64,000 bases of DNA from the NCBI RefSeq assembly GCF_009601685.2, contig NZ_CP045701.2, positions 1,302,001-1,366,000 of the forward strand, given 5' to 3'. The notes under the pieces were generated by a model. That model had not been told where the DNA came from and ran no database searches. It worked only from the letters and a program-made list of their open reading frames with translations. Position 1 is the stretch's first letter, and every line of letters starts with the position of its first letter. This document shows positions 28,403 to 36,496 of this stretch, piece after piece. Source of the DNA: Pseudomonas brassicacearum (GTDB lineage: Bacteria > Pseudomonadota > Gammaproteobacteria > Pseudomonadales > Pseudomonadaceae). Position numbers and translations under genes: made by a program.

Positions 28403-28439
28403 GGCGCTTCTTTCAGAAATGGGAAGTGCCGTTTTTTTT
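28403..28439 (+). terminator. rpoS terminator
   Basis: Stem GGCGCTTC with GGAAGTGCC (one G-T pair), followed by eight T. Confidence 0.88.
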
Positions 28440-28632
28440 GGCTTGGGTTTGGGTGTATATCCGTTTCTTCGGTCACGGCTACTTATGGTTCCGCCCCAAC
28501 GGCGGGTCACTTTTGGAGAGAGAGCGCCAAAAGTAACCAAAAACGCTCTGCCCCACCACTCGGCACCTCGCCTAGGCTCGGTGTACCCTCACTCCGGCAT
28601 TGCTCCGTGGGCCGCCGCGAAGGGCCATCCAT
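28440..28632. repeat. Left part of a dispersed palindromic repeat interrupted by an IS
   Basis: The sequence contains CCCCACCACTCGGCACCTCG and a CCTAGGCTCGG core and ends with the palindrome GGGCCATCCATGGCCC. The inverse of the same sequence lies on the far side of the IS (30298-30570), and a third, partial copy lies at 34225-34440. No coding frame is convincing here. The repeat is of a kind spread through Pseudomonas genomes. Confidence 0.8.
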
Positions 28633-30297
28633 GGCCCAGAGTGTGTAAAAACAAATAAAACATCGTCGGCACGTAGTGCCGACAGGTGTTGGCCAATTGA
28701 TTAAAACCTAAAGCGCTCTTGTAGCTCCAAACGGCCCCTACAAGCGCTAGCAAGGCTCCGTAGGCTTGATTAACGGGGCAAAACGGCAGGCTTCAGGCCG
28801 CCAGCGCTTTCATCAGACCCTGCGCACCAAGGATTTTCATCACCCTTTTCCAATTGTAAGCGAGCACATTCAAGCTCATTTCGGTGCTCACCCCAGCCAG
28901 CCGCCGCGTCAAAAAATGCGTCGCCCCCATCCATTGCTTCAGCGTCCCGAAGGGGTGTTCGACCGTTCGCTTGCGGATGCTCATCATCTGCGGCTCATTG
29001 TTCAGGCGGACCTGCATTTCCTCCAGTACCGCCTCATGTTCCCAGCGCCGAATCTTTCGCTCTCTGGCCGGCGTGCATTGCGCCTTTATCGAACAGGCCT
29101 GGCAGTTGGAGTGCCAGTAAACGTCCAGCTTCTTGCCCTTGTCGACATAAGAGTTGCGCCAGATCAGCACTTGCTTGGCGGGGCAGACGTACACATTTTT
29201 GTCCGCGTCGTAAATAAACTCGTCATTACCGAAACGGCCATCAAATTTGGCCCGCGAACTCAGCGTTTTCGGCACATAAGCGGTGATCCCTGCCTCGTGA
29301 CAGGCCAGGATTTCTCTGCTTTTGTAATACCCTCGGTCCGCTACCACCGACAACGATTCGATTTGCATCGCCTCACGGGCCTGCTGGGCCATCGAGCTAA
29401 GCTGATCACGGTCGTGACCGACATTGGTCACCTCGTGCGCGACAATCAAATGGTGTTTGGTATCGACTGCTGTCTGCACGTTGTAGCCCACGATGCCATG
29501 ACCGCTCGTCATCATCATCGAGCGCGCGTCCGGGTCGGTCAGCGAGATCTGTTTGTCCGGCGATGCTTCAAGCTGTATTTCAATCGCCTGGAGCGCCTTC
29601 ATCTGCTCCTTCAATTTGGCGATCTTCTCTTCCAGGCCGCCTTTGGGCCCTGAAGACTTGGGCTCTTGCCGATCAGCCTCATCCAGCGCCTTCAGATAAC
29701 GGGCAATGCTTGATTCGATCTCTTCCATCCGGCGCTTCAGCTTGGCGCTGGTGAAGTTGCGGTCGCGGTGGTTCACCGCCTTGAATTTACTGCCATCGAT
29801 GGCAACGAAATGTTCCGAGAAAAGCCCCAGTTGTTGACACAGCACGACGAACTGCCGACAGACTCCTCGAATGGCCTTTGAGTTGTCTTTGCGGAAGTTG
29901 GCGATGGTCTTGAAATCCGGCATCAGGCGACCGGTCAGCCACATCAACTCGACGTTGCGCTGCGCCTCGCACTCAAGACGCCGGCTTGACTGGATACGGT
30001 TGAGATAGCCGTAGATGTAGATTTTCAGCATGACTGCAGGGTGATAAGCCGGTCGGCCCGTTTTAGCGGGGACAGCGCTTTCAAAACCCAAGGTGATCAG
30101 GTCGAGTTCATCCACGAAGACATCGACAACGCGCACCGGATTGGTATCGCTGACGTAGTCGTCCAAGCTCTCGGGGAGCAAGGTAGTTTGATCTCGATGT
30201 TCACCTTGGATGAAGCGTTTCATGGGCAGCCCTTGCAATGAAGTCCTGGGGAAATCATAGCAAGGGTTGGCTTCAGGGTTTTGACACACTCTGGGCC
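28633..30297 (-). mobile_element. IS1182-family insertion sequence
   Basis: About 1665 bases bounded by near-perfect terminal inverted repeats: GGCCCAGAGTGTGTAAAAAC on the left and the inverse of GGCCCAGAGTGTGTCAAAAC on the right (one mismatch). It holds a single intact transposase gene on the minus strand. Between the left end and the gene are two hairpins (GTCGGCACGTAGTGCCGAC at 28664, and arms AGCGCT...AGCGCT around 28712-28750). The element interrupts a palindromic dispersed repeat; joining the flanks at GGCCCAG restores a continuous repeat. Whether GGCCCAG is a target duplication or part of the ends cannot be told from one copy. Confidence 0.88.
28793..30223 (-). CDS. IS1182-family transposase
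   Basis: DDE-type transposase of 476 residues beginning MKRFIQGEHRDQTTLLPESL. The N-terminal DUF772 region (GRPAYHPAVMLKIYIYGYLN), the first catalytic Asp in HFVAIDGSKFKAVN, the second in VVADRGYYKS and a late Glu in RKRTVEHPFGTLKQWMG are all present. A four-Cys zinc-like stretch lies near CQACSIKAQC. The frame has no stop or shift, so the element may still be active. The ATG at 30223 is preferred; an upstream in-frame codon adds 22 unrelated residues. Confidence 0.93.
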   Translation of the reverse strand: MKRFIQGEHRDQTTLLPESLDDYVSDTNPVRVVDVFVDELDLITLGFESAVPAKTGRPAYHPAVMLKIYIYGYLNRIQSSRRLECEAQRNVELMWLTGRLMPDFKTIANFRKDNSKAIRGVCRQFVVLCQQLGLFSEHFVAIDGSKFKAVNHRDRNFTSAKLKRRMEEIESSIARYLKALDEADRQEPKSSGPKGGLEEKIAKLKEQMKALQAIEIQLEASPDKQISLTDPDARSMMMTSGHGIVGYNVQTAVDTKHHLIVAHEVTNVGHDRDQLSSMAQQAREAMQIESLSVVADRGYYKSREILACHEAGITAYVPKTLSSRAKFDGRFGNDEFIYDADKNVYVCPAKQVLIWRNSYVDKGKKLDVYWHSNCQACSIKAQCTPARERKIRRWEHEAVLEEMQVRLNNEPQMMSIRKRTVEHPFGTLKQWMGATHFLTRRLAGVSTEMSLNVLAYNWKRVMKILGAQGLMKALAA

Positions 30298-30570
30298 CAG
30301 CGCGGCTACCTCGGCATCCATGCCGAGGTGCCCACTGCGCAATGCCTACGTTCGGCCATCGTGGTTAACGGGGCGCCCCAGATCAGAAGCAAAAACGAGG
30401 CGGCCTCACGGAGCAATGCCTTCGTTCAGGCACACCGAGCCTAGGCGAGGTGCCGAGTGGTGGGGCATGAGCGTTTTGCTTACTGTTGCGCTTGTCAAAA
30501 GTGAGCCGCTGTAGAGCGGAACCATAAGCCGCCGTTACGCCAAAAACGGATATACACACCACCCCTGAAC
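30298..30570. repeat. Right part of the IS-interrupted dispersed repeat
   Basis: Contains the perfect hairpin CCTCGGCATCCATGCCGAGG and the inverse of the core found at 28440-28632 (CCGAGCCTAGGCGAGGTGCC). The left and right parts form a long imperfect inverted repeat around the IS. Short open frames here are not supported as genes. Confidence 0.8.
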
Positions 30571-30660
30571 CCCCCACCCGTGAACGATAGAACATCACGA
30601 CTGGTTCAAAGCTTTCCGAAGGGGCGTTTCCCCAGTTCCGCTCTATTTGTAGGTTCAGCT

Positions 30661-30684
30661 TGTAAGCCTTTGCCTAGTCTTACG
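30661..30684. promoter_or_regulatory. Possible GacA upstream element of rsmZ
   Basis: TGTAAG and CTTACG flank 12 bases, about 190 bases before the inferred RsmZ start, where a GacA site is expected in fluorescent pseudomonads. The usual consensus has a shorter spacer (TGTAAG-N6-CTTACA), so the match is imperfect. Confidence 0.4.
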
Positions 30685-30814
30685 TAAGCGATCAGTTCCT
30701 AATCGGCGGGATAGACCGCTATAAACGCCGTGATATTTTTGTATTGCGCTGATTTATAACGAAAATTTGTTGATGAACGTAGTGTGACAGAGCAAGCCAC
30801 CTGTATCAGTCGCG

Positions 30815-30842
30815 TTGCACTCGCCTGGGAAAATACTAATAT
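30815..30842 (+). promoter_or_regulatory. rsmZ promoter
   Basis: TTGCAC and TAATAT with a 16-base spacer lie about 9 bases before the RsmZ start. Confidence 0.6.
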
Positions 30843-30850
30843 CAGTCCTG

Positions 30851-30982
30851 TGTCGACGGACAGACACACCTGTCACGGACGATGGGAAGGAAGGATATCG
30901 CAGGACGCGATTCATCAGGATGATGAAAAGGATTAAAGGGATTAGGGAAAAAATGTGGGCGGGTCAAACCGCCCCTTTTTTT
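30851..30982 (+). ncRNA. rsmZ: RsmZ small regulatory RNA
   Basis: Small RNA of the Gac/Rsm pathway that sequesters the translational repressors RsmA/RsmE. It begins TGTCGACGGACAGACAC, the characteristic 5' hairpin with an exposed GGA, and carries at least eight GGA motifs (for example CACGGACG, AAGGAAGGAT, GCAGGACGC, TCAGGATGA). It ends in a strong terminator, GGGCGGGTCAAACCGCCC followed by eight T. Location downstream of rpoS and upstream of convergent fdxA is conserved in Pseudomonas. Recognised by sequence and context; the exact 5' end is inferred. Confidence 0.93.
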
Positions 30983-31010
30983 TGCCTGCGATTTCTTGGT
31001 CCGAAAAAGC

Positions 31011-31035
31011 AAAAAGGCCCGCAAGGGGCCTTTTT
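31011..31035 (-). terminator. fdxA terminator (bidirectional)
   Basis: A symmetrical stem AAAAAGGCCC / GGGCCTTTTT with a 5-base loop. It ends fdxA on the minus strand and could also stop read-through from rsmZ. Confidence 0.85.
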
Positions 31036-31052
31036 CACGGAAGCAGCAACGA

Positions 31053-31376
31053 TCAGCGTTCCAGATCCTTGAGCTTGCCTTCCTTGCCATCCCACTCTTC
31101 AGCGTCCGGCAGCGCATCTTTCTTCTCGGTAATGTTCGGCCAGATGTCCGCCAGTTCGGCGTTCAGCTCGATGAAGTTCTCCATGCCGGCCGGCACTTCG
31201 TCTTCCGAGAAAATGGCATTCGCCGGGCATTCCGGTTCACACAGGGCGCAGTCGATGCACTCGTCCGGGTGAATGACCAGGAAATTCGGCCCTTCGTAAA
31301 AGCAGTCCACCGGACACACTTCTACGCAGTCGGTGTACTTGCACTTGATGCAGTTGTCGGTGACGACGAAGGTCAT
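31053..31376 (-). CDS. fdxA: Seven-iron ferredoxin FdxA
   Basis: Soluble low-potential electron carrier with one 3Fe-4S and one 4Fe-4S cluster. The 107-residue protein begins [20 protein letters not shown] and has nine cysteines at residues 9, 12, 17, 21, 25, 40, 43, 46 and 50, in the Azotobacter FdI type arrangement with [12 protein letters not shown] as the second motif. The start at 31376 is the family start. It lies convergent to rsmZ and downstream of mutS on the same strand. Confidence 0.95.
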   Translation of the reverse strand: MTFVVTDNCIKCKYTDCVEVCPVDCFYEGPNFLVIHPDECIDCALCEPECPANAIFSEDEVPAGMENFIELNAELADIWPNITEKKDALPDAEEWDGKEGKLKDLER

Positions 31377-31518
31377 TTCTAATTCTCTCCTCAGGCGGCG
31401 GCAGCGAAGCCCCTTCACGGTGGGGTCGCCAGGTTCGGGAGCGATAGTCTGCGAACCAGGCTAATAGTTCGCAGCATCCCAAACCGCGCGCGATTCTAAC
31501 AGCTTGAAAGCCTGTGTG

Positions 31519-34098
31519 TTAGATCCGTGTCTTCAATGTATAGAGTAAATCCAGTGCCCGACGTGGTGTCAGGTCGTCCAGATCGAGCTTGGCCAGTTCA
31601 TCGAGTACCGGATGCGGCAGGCTGGCGAACAGGTCGCTTTGCTGAGGTGCGGCCGGTTTGCCTTTGGTCGGGCGCGGTGTTTCATGAGGCAGGCTGGTGG
31701 TTTCCAGGCGGCTCAGGTGCTCGCGAGCACGGGTAATGACCTCACTTGGCACGCCGGCCAGTTGTGCGACTGCCAAGCCGTAGCTCTGGCTGGCCGGGCC
31801 GGGCAGCACGTGGTGCAGGAACACGATGCGTTCATTGTGCTCGGTGGCATTGAGGTGGACATTCGCCACCAAAGGCTGGCTTTCCGGCAACACGGTGAGT
31901 TCGAAGTAATGGGTGGCGAACAGCGTGTAGGCCCGCAGGTGCGCGAGGCGCTCGGCCGCTGCCCAGGCCAGGGACAAACCGTCGAAGGTGCTGGTACCGC
32001 GTCCGACTTCGTCCATCAGCACCAGACTGCGTTCGGTGGCGTTGTGCAGGATGTTCGCGGTTTCGCTCATTTCCACCATGAACGTCGAACGTCCACCGGC
32101 CAGGTCGTCGCTGGAGCCGATGCGGGTGAAGATCCGGTCCACCAGGGACAATTCGCAACTGGCCGCCGGAACGAAACTGCCAATGTGGGCCAGCAGCACG
32201 ATCAACGCGGTTTGGCGCATGTAGGTGGATTTACCGCCCATGTTCGGGCCGGTGATTACCAACATGCGGGTGTTGTCGTCCAGGCTCAGGTCGTTGGCCA
32301 CGAACGGCGTGGTCAGTACTTGCTCGACCACTGGGTGACGACCCTGGCTGATGCGCATGCACGGCTCGCTGACGAAGCGCGGGCAGTTGAGGTCCAGGTT
32401 CAGTGCGCGTTCGGCCAGGTTGCTCAGCACGTCCAGTTCCGCCAAGGCGCCGGCAGTGTCCTGTAACGGCGGCAATTGGCTGATCAGGTCTTCGAGCAAC
32501 GCTTCATAGAGCATCTTTTCCCGGGCGAGGGCGCGGCTCTTGGCCGACAGCGCCTTGTCTTCGAACGCCTTGAGTTCCGGGGTGATGAAACGCTCGGCGC
32601 CCTTGAGGGTCTGGCGGCGGATGTAGTCGGCCGGGGCCTGTTCGGCCTGCTTGCTTGGCAATTCGATGAAATAACCGTGGATGCGGTTGTAGCCGACTTT
32701 GAGGTTGGCCAACCCCGTACGGGCTTTTTCCCGGGCTTCGAGGTCGATCAGGAACTGGCCGGCGTTCTCGCTCAGCGATTGCAGCTCGTCGAGTTCGGCA
32801 TCGTAGCCGGTCTTCAGCACGCCACCGTCACGGATCACCGCCGGCGGGTTATCGATAATGGCTTTTTCCAGCAGCGCGGCCAGCTCAGGGTAGGTGCTGG
32901 TGGTGCGCGCCAGTTGCTGCAGGTGCGGCGCTTCGAGGTCGGTCATCGCCACTTGCAGTTCGGGCAAGGCGCCGAGGGCATCGCGCAGGCGCGCCAGGTC
33001 GCGGGGACGGGCGTTGCGCAAGCCGATACGGGCGAGGATTCGCTCGATGTCGCCGATTTCCTTGAGCTGCGGTTGCAACTGCTCGAAGCGATAACGATCC
33101 AGCAGGCAGGTAATGGAGGTTTGACGCGCCAGCAGCACGGTCAGGTCTCGCAGCGGACGGTTCAACCAGCGGGTCAGCAGGCGGCTGCCCATGGCGGTCT
33201 GGCAGCGATCGACCACCGATTGCAGGGTATTGTCGCGCCCGCCGGCGAGGTTGGTGTCCAGCTCCAGGTTGCGACGACTTGCGCCGTCCAGTACCACGGT
33301 GTCATCCAGGCGTTCGTGCCGCAGGCTGCGCAAGTGGGGCAGGGCGGTGCGCTGGGTTTCCTTGGCGTAGGCCAGCAGGCACCCGGCAGCGCCGATGGCC
33401 AGGGTCAGGTTTTCGCAACCGAAGCCCTTGAGGTCTTGGGTGGAAAACTGCTGGCAGAGACTTTTCAGCGCCGAATCACGCTCAAAATCCCACGGCGCTC
33501 GGCGCCGCACGCCACGGCGTTTTTCTGCCGGCAGGTCTTTGGGCCAGTCATCCGGGATCAACAGCTCCACCGGATTGACTCGCTCCAGTTCTGCCAGCAG
33601 GTTTTCCCAGCCCTTGATTTCCAGCACCGAGAAGTTACCGCTGGTGATGTCCAGCACCGCCAGGCCGAACAGGCGTTCATCGCCCAGCACGGCGGCGATC
33701 AGGTTGTCCCGGCGTTCATCCAGCAAGGCTTCGTCACTGACCGTGCCTGGGGTGATGATCCGTACGACTTGGCGTTCCACCGGCCCTTTGCTGGTGGCCG
33801 GGTCGCCGACTTGCTCGCAGATCACCACGGACTCGCCGAGTTTGACCAGCTTGGCCAGGTAACCTTCTGCCGCGTGGTAAGGAATCCCACACATCGGAAT
33901 GGCCATGCCCGCCGATTGCCCACGTGCCGTCAGGGTGATGTCCAACAGCTTGGCGGCCTTCTTCGCGTCCTCGTAGAAGATCTCGTAGAAGTCGCCCATG
34001 CGATAGAACATCAGCTGATCGGGGTGCTGGTTCTTCAGGCGCCAGTATTGCTGCATCATCGGCGTGTGGCTGGAGAGGTCGTTCACGGCGGTATTCAT
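31519..34098 (-). CDS. mutS: DNA mismatch repair protein MutS
   Basis: Recognises mismatches and recruits MutL. 859 residues. The mismatch-wedge motif [10 protein letters not shown] (Phe37, Glu39) is in the N-terminal domain, and the ABC-type ATPase domain has Walker [10 protein letters not shown] (Lys623) and later [15 protein letters not shown]. The start [19 protein letters not shown] is preferred to an ATG 48 bases upstream. In fluorescent pseudomonads the stretch beside mutS is the common home of tailocin clusters, as it is here. Confidence 0.97.
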   Translation of the reverse strand: MNTAVNDLSSHTPMMQQYWRLKNQHPDQLMFYRMGDFYEIFYEDAKKAAKLLDITLTARGQSAGMAIPMCGIPYHAAEGYLAKLVKLGESVVICEQVGDPATSKGPVERQVVRIITPGTVSDEALLDERRDNLIAAVLGDERLFGLAVLDITSGNFSVLEIKGWENLLAELERVNPVELLIPDDWPKDLPAEKRRGVRRRAPWDFERDSALKSLCQQFSTQDLKGFGCENLTLAIGAAGCLLAYAKETQRTALPHLRSLRHERLDDTVVLDGASRRNLELDTNLAGGRDNTLQSVVDRCQTAMGSRLLTRWLNRPLRDLTVLLARQTSITCLLDRYRFEQLQPQLKEIGDIERILARIGLRNARPRDLARLRDALGALPELQVAMTDLEAPHLQQLARTTSTYPELAALLEKAIIDNPPAVIRDGGVLKTGYDAELDELQSLSENAGQFLIDLEAREKARTGLANLKVGYNRIHGYFIELPSKQAEQAPADYIRRQTLKGAERFITPELKAFEDKALSAKSRALAREKMLYEALLEDLISQLPPLQDTAGALAELDVLSNLAERALNLDLNCPRFVSEPCMRISQGRHPVVEQVLTTPFVANDLSLDDNTRMLVITGPNMGGKSTYMRQTALIVLLAHIGSFVPAASCELSLVDRIFTRIGSSDDLAGGRSTFMVEMSETANILHNATERSLVLMDEVGRGTSTFDGLSLAWAAAERLAHLRAYTLFATHYFELTVLPESQPLVANVHLNATEHNERIVFLHHVLPGPASQSYGLAVAQLAGVPSEVITRAREHLSRLETTSLPHETPRPTKGKPAAPQQSDLFASLPHPVLDELAKLDLDDLTPRRALDLLYTLKTRI

Positions 34099-34224
34099 GG
34101 GTGTCAGGCAAGCTCGTTGAAAGGTGTAGGGCAAAAGGAGGGGCATTGGCCCGGCTTTTCCGCGATGGGCGCAAGGTTAACATGGGTGGTCGGGGGGGAC
34201 CCAGGCGTGAGTGGTTTTTGGGAT

Positions 34225-34440
34225 TGGGGGCTTATCCGTTTTTTCGGTAACGGCTGCTTAGGGTTCCGCCCTGACGGCGGCTCACTTTTGAAGAGCCCGG
34301 AAGCCGGCCCAGTCAAAAGTAAGCAAAACGCTTTTGCCCCACCACTCGGTGCCTCGCCTAGGCTCGGCATGCCTGAACGAAGGCATCGTGGTTAACGGGG
34401 CGCCCCAGATCAAAAACAAAATCGAGGCGGCCTAATAGCC
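34225..34440. repeat. Third copy of the dispersed repeat, upstream of mutS
   Basis: Shares CCCCACCACTCGGTGCCTCG, the CCTAGGCTCGG core and GTGGTTAACGGGGCGCCCCA with the repeat that the IS interrupts at 28440-30570. No gene is seen between mutS and the next gene on this strand (34099-34669); the stretch is this repeat plus REP palindromes. Confidence 0.8.
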
Positions 34441-34474
34441 GACCTGGTTCTCCCGGTCGTACACCCATCATATC

Positions 34475-34623
34475 TGTGGGAGCAAAGCTTGCTCGCGAGG
34501 CGGCCTGACAGCCGACCTATCTCTCAGGCTGTACCCCGATCCAATGTGGGAGCTTGCTCGCGATGACGGCAGCCAATACAACTTAGTTGTAACTGAACTA
34601 CCGCTATCGCGAGCAAGCTCACA
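34475..34623. repeat. REP palindromes
   Basis: TGTGGGAGCAAAGCTTGCTCGCGA, described by its ends at 34475-34498, is followed by TGTGGGAGCTTGCTCGCGAT at 34545 and its inverse ending at 34623. These belong to the same family as the REPs in the tailocin cluster. Confidence 0.8.
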
Positions 34624-34669
34624 GTGATTACTCGGGCTTCTCTTAGGTCTCGGCTTGCATCATGGATGG

Positions 34670-35023
34670 CTACCTCACCTCGACCACATCCAACGCCCGA
34701 TTCGCCAGCAACTGGCTCAGCTCGATCATTTGCTGGACCCCTAGCGCGATATTCCGTCGCGAGCCCTTCAGGTCGAATGCCAGGTCGCTGACCATGGCGT
34801 TGGCCGAGGCCAGGGTTTCGCTGAGGTTGGCGAGCAGGCATTCGGCGTCGATGTTAGGCGCGATGATGAAAAGGGTGTCGGGTGTGTCGGCGGTGTCTTT
34901 GTCGGCTTTCGGCTTGAGGTAATAGTCCAGGGCGCGAGTGGCCGCGTCGTCGAGTTTCTTGGCGTTGGCCGATTGGCTGCGGGAGACGTGATCGTCTGGG
35001 GGATTTGGAGTGTTCTTCGGCAT
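34670..35023 (-). CDS. DUF3077/DUF6124-type small protein
   Basis: 117 residues beginning MPKNTPNPPDDHVSRSQSAN. The conserved core TLFIIAPNIDAECLLANLSE and the end FDLKGSRRNIALGVQQMIEL match a Pseudomonas-specific family of unknown function that occurs in several copies per genome. No signal peptide, membrane helix or catalytic motif is visible. Start at 35023 chosen because the family begins here; the frame runs 33 bases further upstream. Three copies of GACTAAAC/GTTAGTC lie upstream (35061, 35091, 35213). Confidence 0.75.
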   Translation of the reverse strand: MPKNTPNPPDDHVSRSQSANAKKLDDAATRALDYYLKPKADKDTADTPDTLFIIAPNIDAECLLANLSETLASANAMVSDLAFDLKGSRRNIALGVQQMIELSQLLANRALDVVEVR

Positions 35024-35060
35024 TCTATGGATCCTTGAAGTTGAGCCACCGCTCACTCGC

Positions 35061-35220
35061 GACTAAACGAGGGGCGGCAGCTGTACGCAGGTTAGTCGAC
35101 CGGGGATCCAAGGAACCGGCGCGCCCGAGGGCGCCCTGCGCACAGCTACCATCAAGTGCAGGAATAAAAGTACCTGACTGAATGGAACAATGAGCACCTT
35201 GGAATACCGAGCGACTAAAC
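35061..35220. promoter_or_regulatory. Upstream region of the DUF3077-type gene with repeated GACTAAAC
   Basis: GACTAAAC at 35061, its inverse GTTAGTC at 35091 and GACTAAAC again at 35213. The first two form an inverted pair 38-68 bases before the gene. They may be a regulator site, but nothing else identifies them. The remainder of 35024-35411 shows no gene. Confidence 0.35.
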
Positions 35221-35411
35221 CCGATCACTGATGGGCAGTGACAGGATCAAAAGTACCGACGGGCCCCAAGGCGCACAAGCCGGCGGATTCTGGCGTAGTT
35301 GTAGGCAGAGGCGCAAGGAAACGTAGCCTTGCGTCACACATTTGAAGGACGGGTTTGGAGTCTTTTCTTGGGGACGTGTAGGGCAAATCCCGGGTGGGAG
35401 AGTTTGGCTTT

Positions 35412-35533
35412 TGTAGGAGCTGGCGAAGCCTGCGATCTTTTGATCTTTTGATCTTTTGATCTTTTGATCTTTCGCTTGAGATTCAAGTGTCTGGGGAAAG
35501 ATCGCAGCCTCGTTGCACTCGACAGCTCCTACA
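35412..35533. repeat. REPIN with an internal 8-bp tandem array
   Basis: Outer arms TGTAGGAGCT and AGCTCCTACA match the REPIN at 8418-8507. Inside it, GATCTTTT is repeated 4.9 times in tandem (35434-35472), followed by GAAAGATCGCAGCCTCG as the returning arm. The array ends about 115 bases before the repressor start. Confidence 0.88.
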
Positions 35534-35545
35534 CATTGCATATTT

Positions 35546-35559
35546 ATGCGAAACAGCAT
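35546..35559. promoter_or_regulatory. Putative operator, repressor gene (ATGC-N6-GCAT)
   Basis: ATGCGAAACAGCAT has the same outer half-sites as the three palindromes in the tailocin promoter. It lies 28 bases before the repressor start, placed for self-repression. Confidence 0.6.
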
Positions 35560-35586
35560 TTGTCTTCTGCGAAAAGAACAAGCACT

Positions 35587-36330
35587 ATGCGCGTTATGCA
35601 AAAACGCAACGTTTCTACCGTATTAAGAGCATTGCTCGATCAGCACGGGATCTCCCCCACGGAGCTTCACCGGCGTACCGGCGTGCCTCAGTCCACCCTC
35701 TCGCGGATCCTCAGCGGCAAGATCGTCGACCCTTCGGATAAACACATCTCGAAGATCGCCGAATATTTTGCCGTGAGCACCGATCAGTTGCGCGGGCGCG
35801 CGGACGTTGTGCCCGCTGGCAATACTCGCCGTGACGAGCCGCATTCCGAACTCAAGGACATAAGCCTGTGGGACGACGAAACACCCGTCGAAGAAGACGA
35901 AGTGTCGGTCCCTTTTCTGCGCGAGGTTGAATTGGCTGCTGGATCAGGAAGATTCGTCATCGAGGAAAGCGAGCGCTCAAGCCTGCGCTTCGGCAAGCGC
36001 AGCCTGCGCCACAACGGCGTGCAGTTCGACCAGGCCAAGTGCGTGACGGTGCGCGGCAATAGCATGTTGCCGGTGCTGCGCGACGGGGCCACGGTTGGGG
36101 TGAACGCAGGCAAGTGTGGGATCGGCGACATCGTCGACGGCGACCTCTACGCCATCAACCACAACGGCCAACTGCGGGTGAAGCAGCTTTATCGCCTACC
36201 CACCGGCATCCGTCTGCGCAGCTTCAACCGCGATGAACATCCGGACGAGGACTACACCTTCCAGGAAATGCAGGACGAGCAAATCGTCATCCTTGGCCAC
36301 GTCTTCTGGTGGGGCATGTACGCCCGTTAA
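35587..36330 (+). CDS. prtR: XRE/S24 autocleavable repressor of the tailocin cluster (PrtR-like)
   Basis: Expected to repress the tailocin promoter and to self-cleave when RecA is activated by DNA damage. 247 residues. An XRE helix-turn-helix spans about 14-70 (GISPTELHRRTGVPQSTLSR), followed by an acidic linker. The C-terminal S24 peptidase domain has the Ala118-Gly119 cleavage site (ELAAGSGRF), nucleophile Ser159 (RGNSMLPVLRDG) and general base Lys199 (LRVKQLY), so the full autoproteolysis set is intact. No strong Shine-Dalgarno precedes either ATG (35587 or 35596), consistent with low expression. No PrtN-type activator gene is seen, so control appears to be direct repression. Confidence 0.88.
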   Translation: MRVMQKRNVSTVLRALLDQHGISPTELHRRTGVPQSTLSRILSGKIVDPSDKHISKIAEYFAVSTDQLRGRADVVPAGNTRRDEPHSELKDISLWDDETPVEEDEVSVPFLREVELAAGSGRFVIEESERSSLRFGKRSLRHNGVQFDQAKCVTVRGNSMLPVLRDGATVGVNAGKCGIGDIVDGDLYAINHNGQLRVKQLYRLPTGIRLRSFNRDEHPDEDYTFQEMQDEQIVILGHVFWWGMYAR

Positions 36331-36344
36331 CCCCTGCGCTGTCA

Positions 36345-36375
36345 GATAAAACCCGCCGCCGTGCGGGTTTTTTTT
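36345..36375 (+). terminator. Repressor gene terminator
   Basis: Stem AACCCGCC / GTGCGGGTT type (AAAACCCGC with GCGGGTTTT) followed by a run of eight or more T, directly after the repressor stop. Confidence 0.85.
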
Positions 36376-36417
36376 CGCCTCCTGAAAACCCGCAACCCCC
36401 GTGTTCCCAAGGGCTTC

Positions 36418-36431
36418 ATGCATTTGCGCAT
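36418..36431. promoter_or_regulatory. Putative repressor operator 1
   Basis: ATGCATTTGCGCAT, fitting ATGC-N6-GCAT, lies about 31 bases before the second copy. Confidence 0.65.
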
Positions 36432-36448
36432 TCTTCATGCATAAATAA

Positions 36449-36462
36449 ATGCATTTACGCAT
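36449..36462. promoter_or_regulatory. Putative repressor operator 2
   Basis: ATGCATTTACGCAT. It ends at the first base of the -35 hexamer. A lone half-site ATGCAT lies 12 bases upstream at 36437. Confidence 0.68.
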
Positions 36463-36490
36463 TGACTGTATATGCATCCATGCATATTCT
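36462..36490 (+). promoter_or_regulatory. Tailocin late promoter (sigma70 type)
   Basis: TTGACT and TATTCT are separated by exactly 17 bases. The spacer holds an operator palindrome and another abuts the -35, so repressor binding would block polymerase. Transcription should start near 36497 and read through a 390-base leader into the holin gene. No other clear promoter is seen in the cluster. Confidence 0.75.
36472..36485. promoter_or_regulatory. Putative repressor operator 3
   Basis: ATGCATCCATGCAT, a perfect palindrome inside the promoter spacer. Confidence 0.72.
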
Positions 36491-36496
36491 GTGTCC

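Noticed and set aside
28766..29653. 295-codon frame antisense to the transposase
   Set aside because: The minus-strand transposase explains the region fully; no support for the opposite frame.
32476..34395. 639-codon frame antisense to mutS
   Set aside because: Shadow of the mutS codon bias; no family, no ribosome site, and it runs into repeat DNA.
35434..35472. CRISPR-like array
   Set aside because: The GATCTTTT units are 8 bp in direct tandem with no spacers, so this is a microsatellite.
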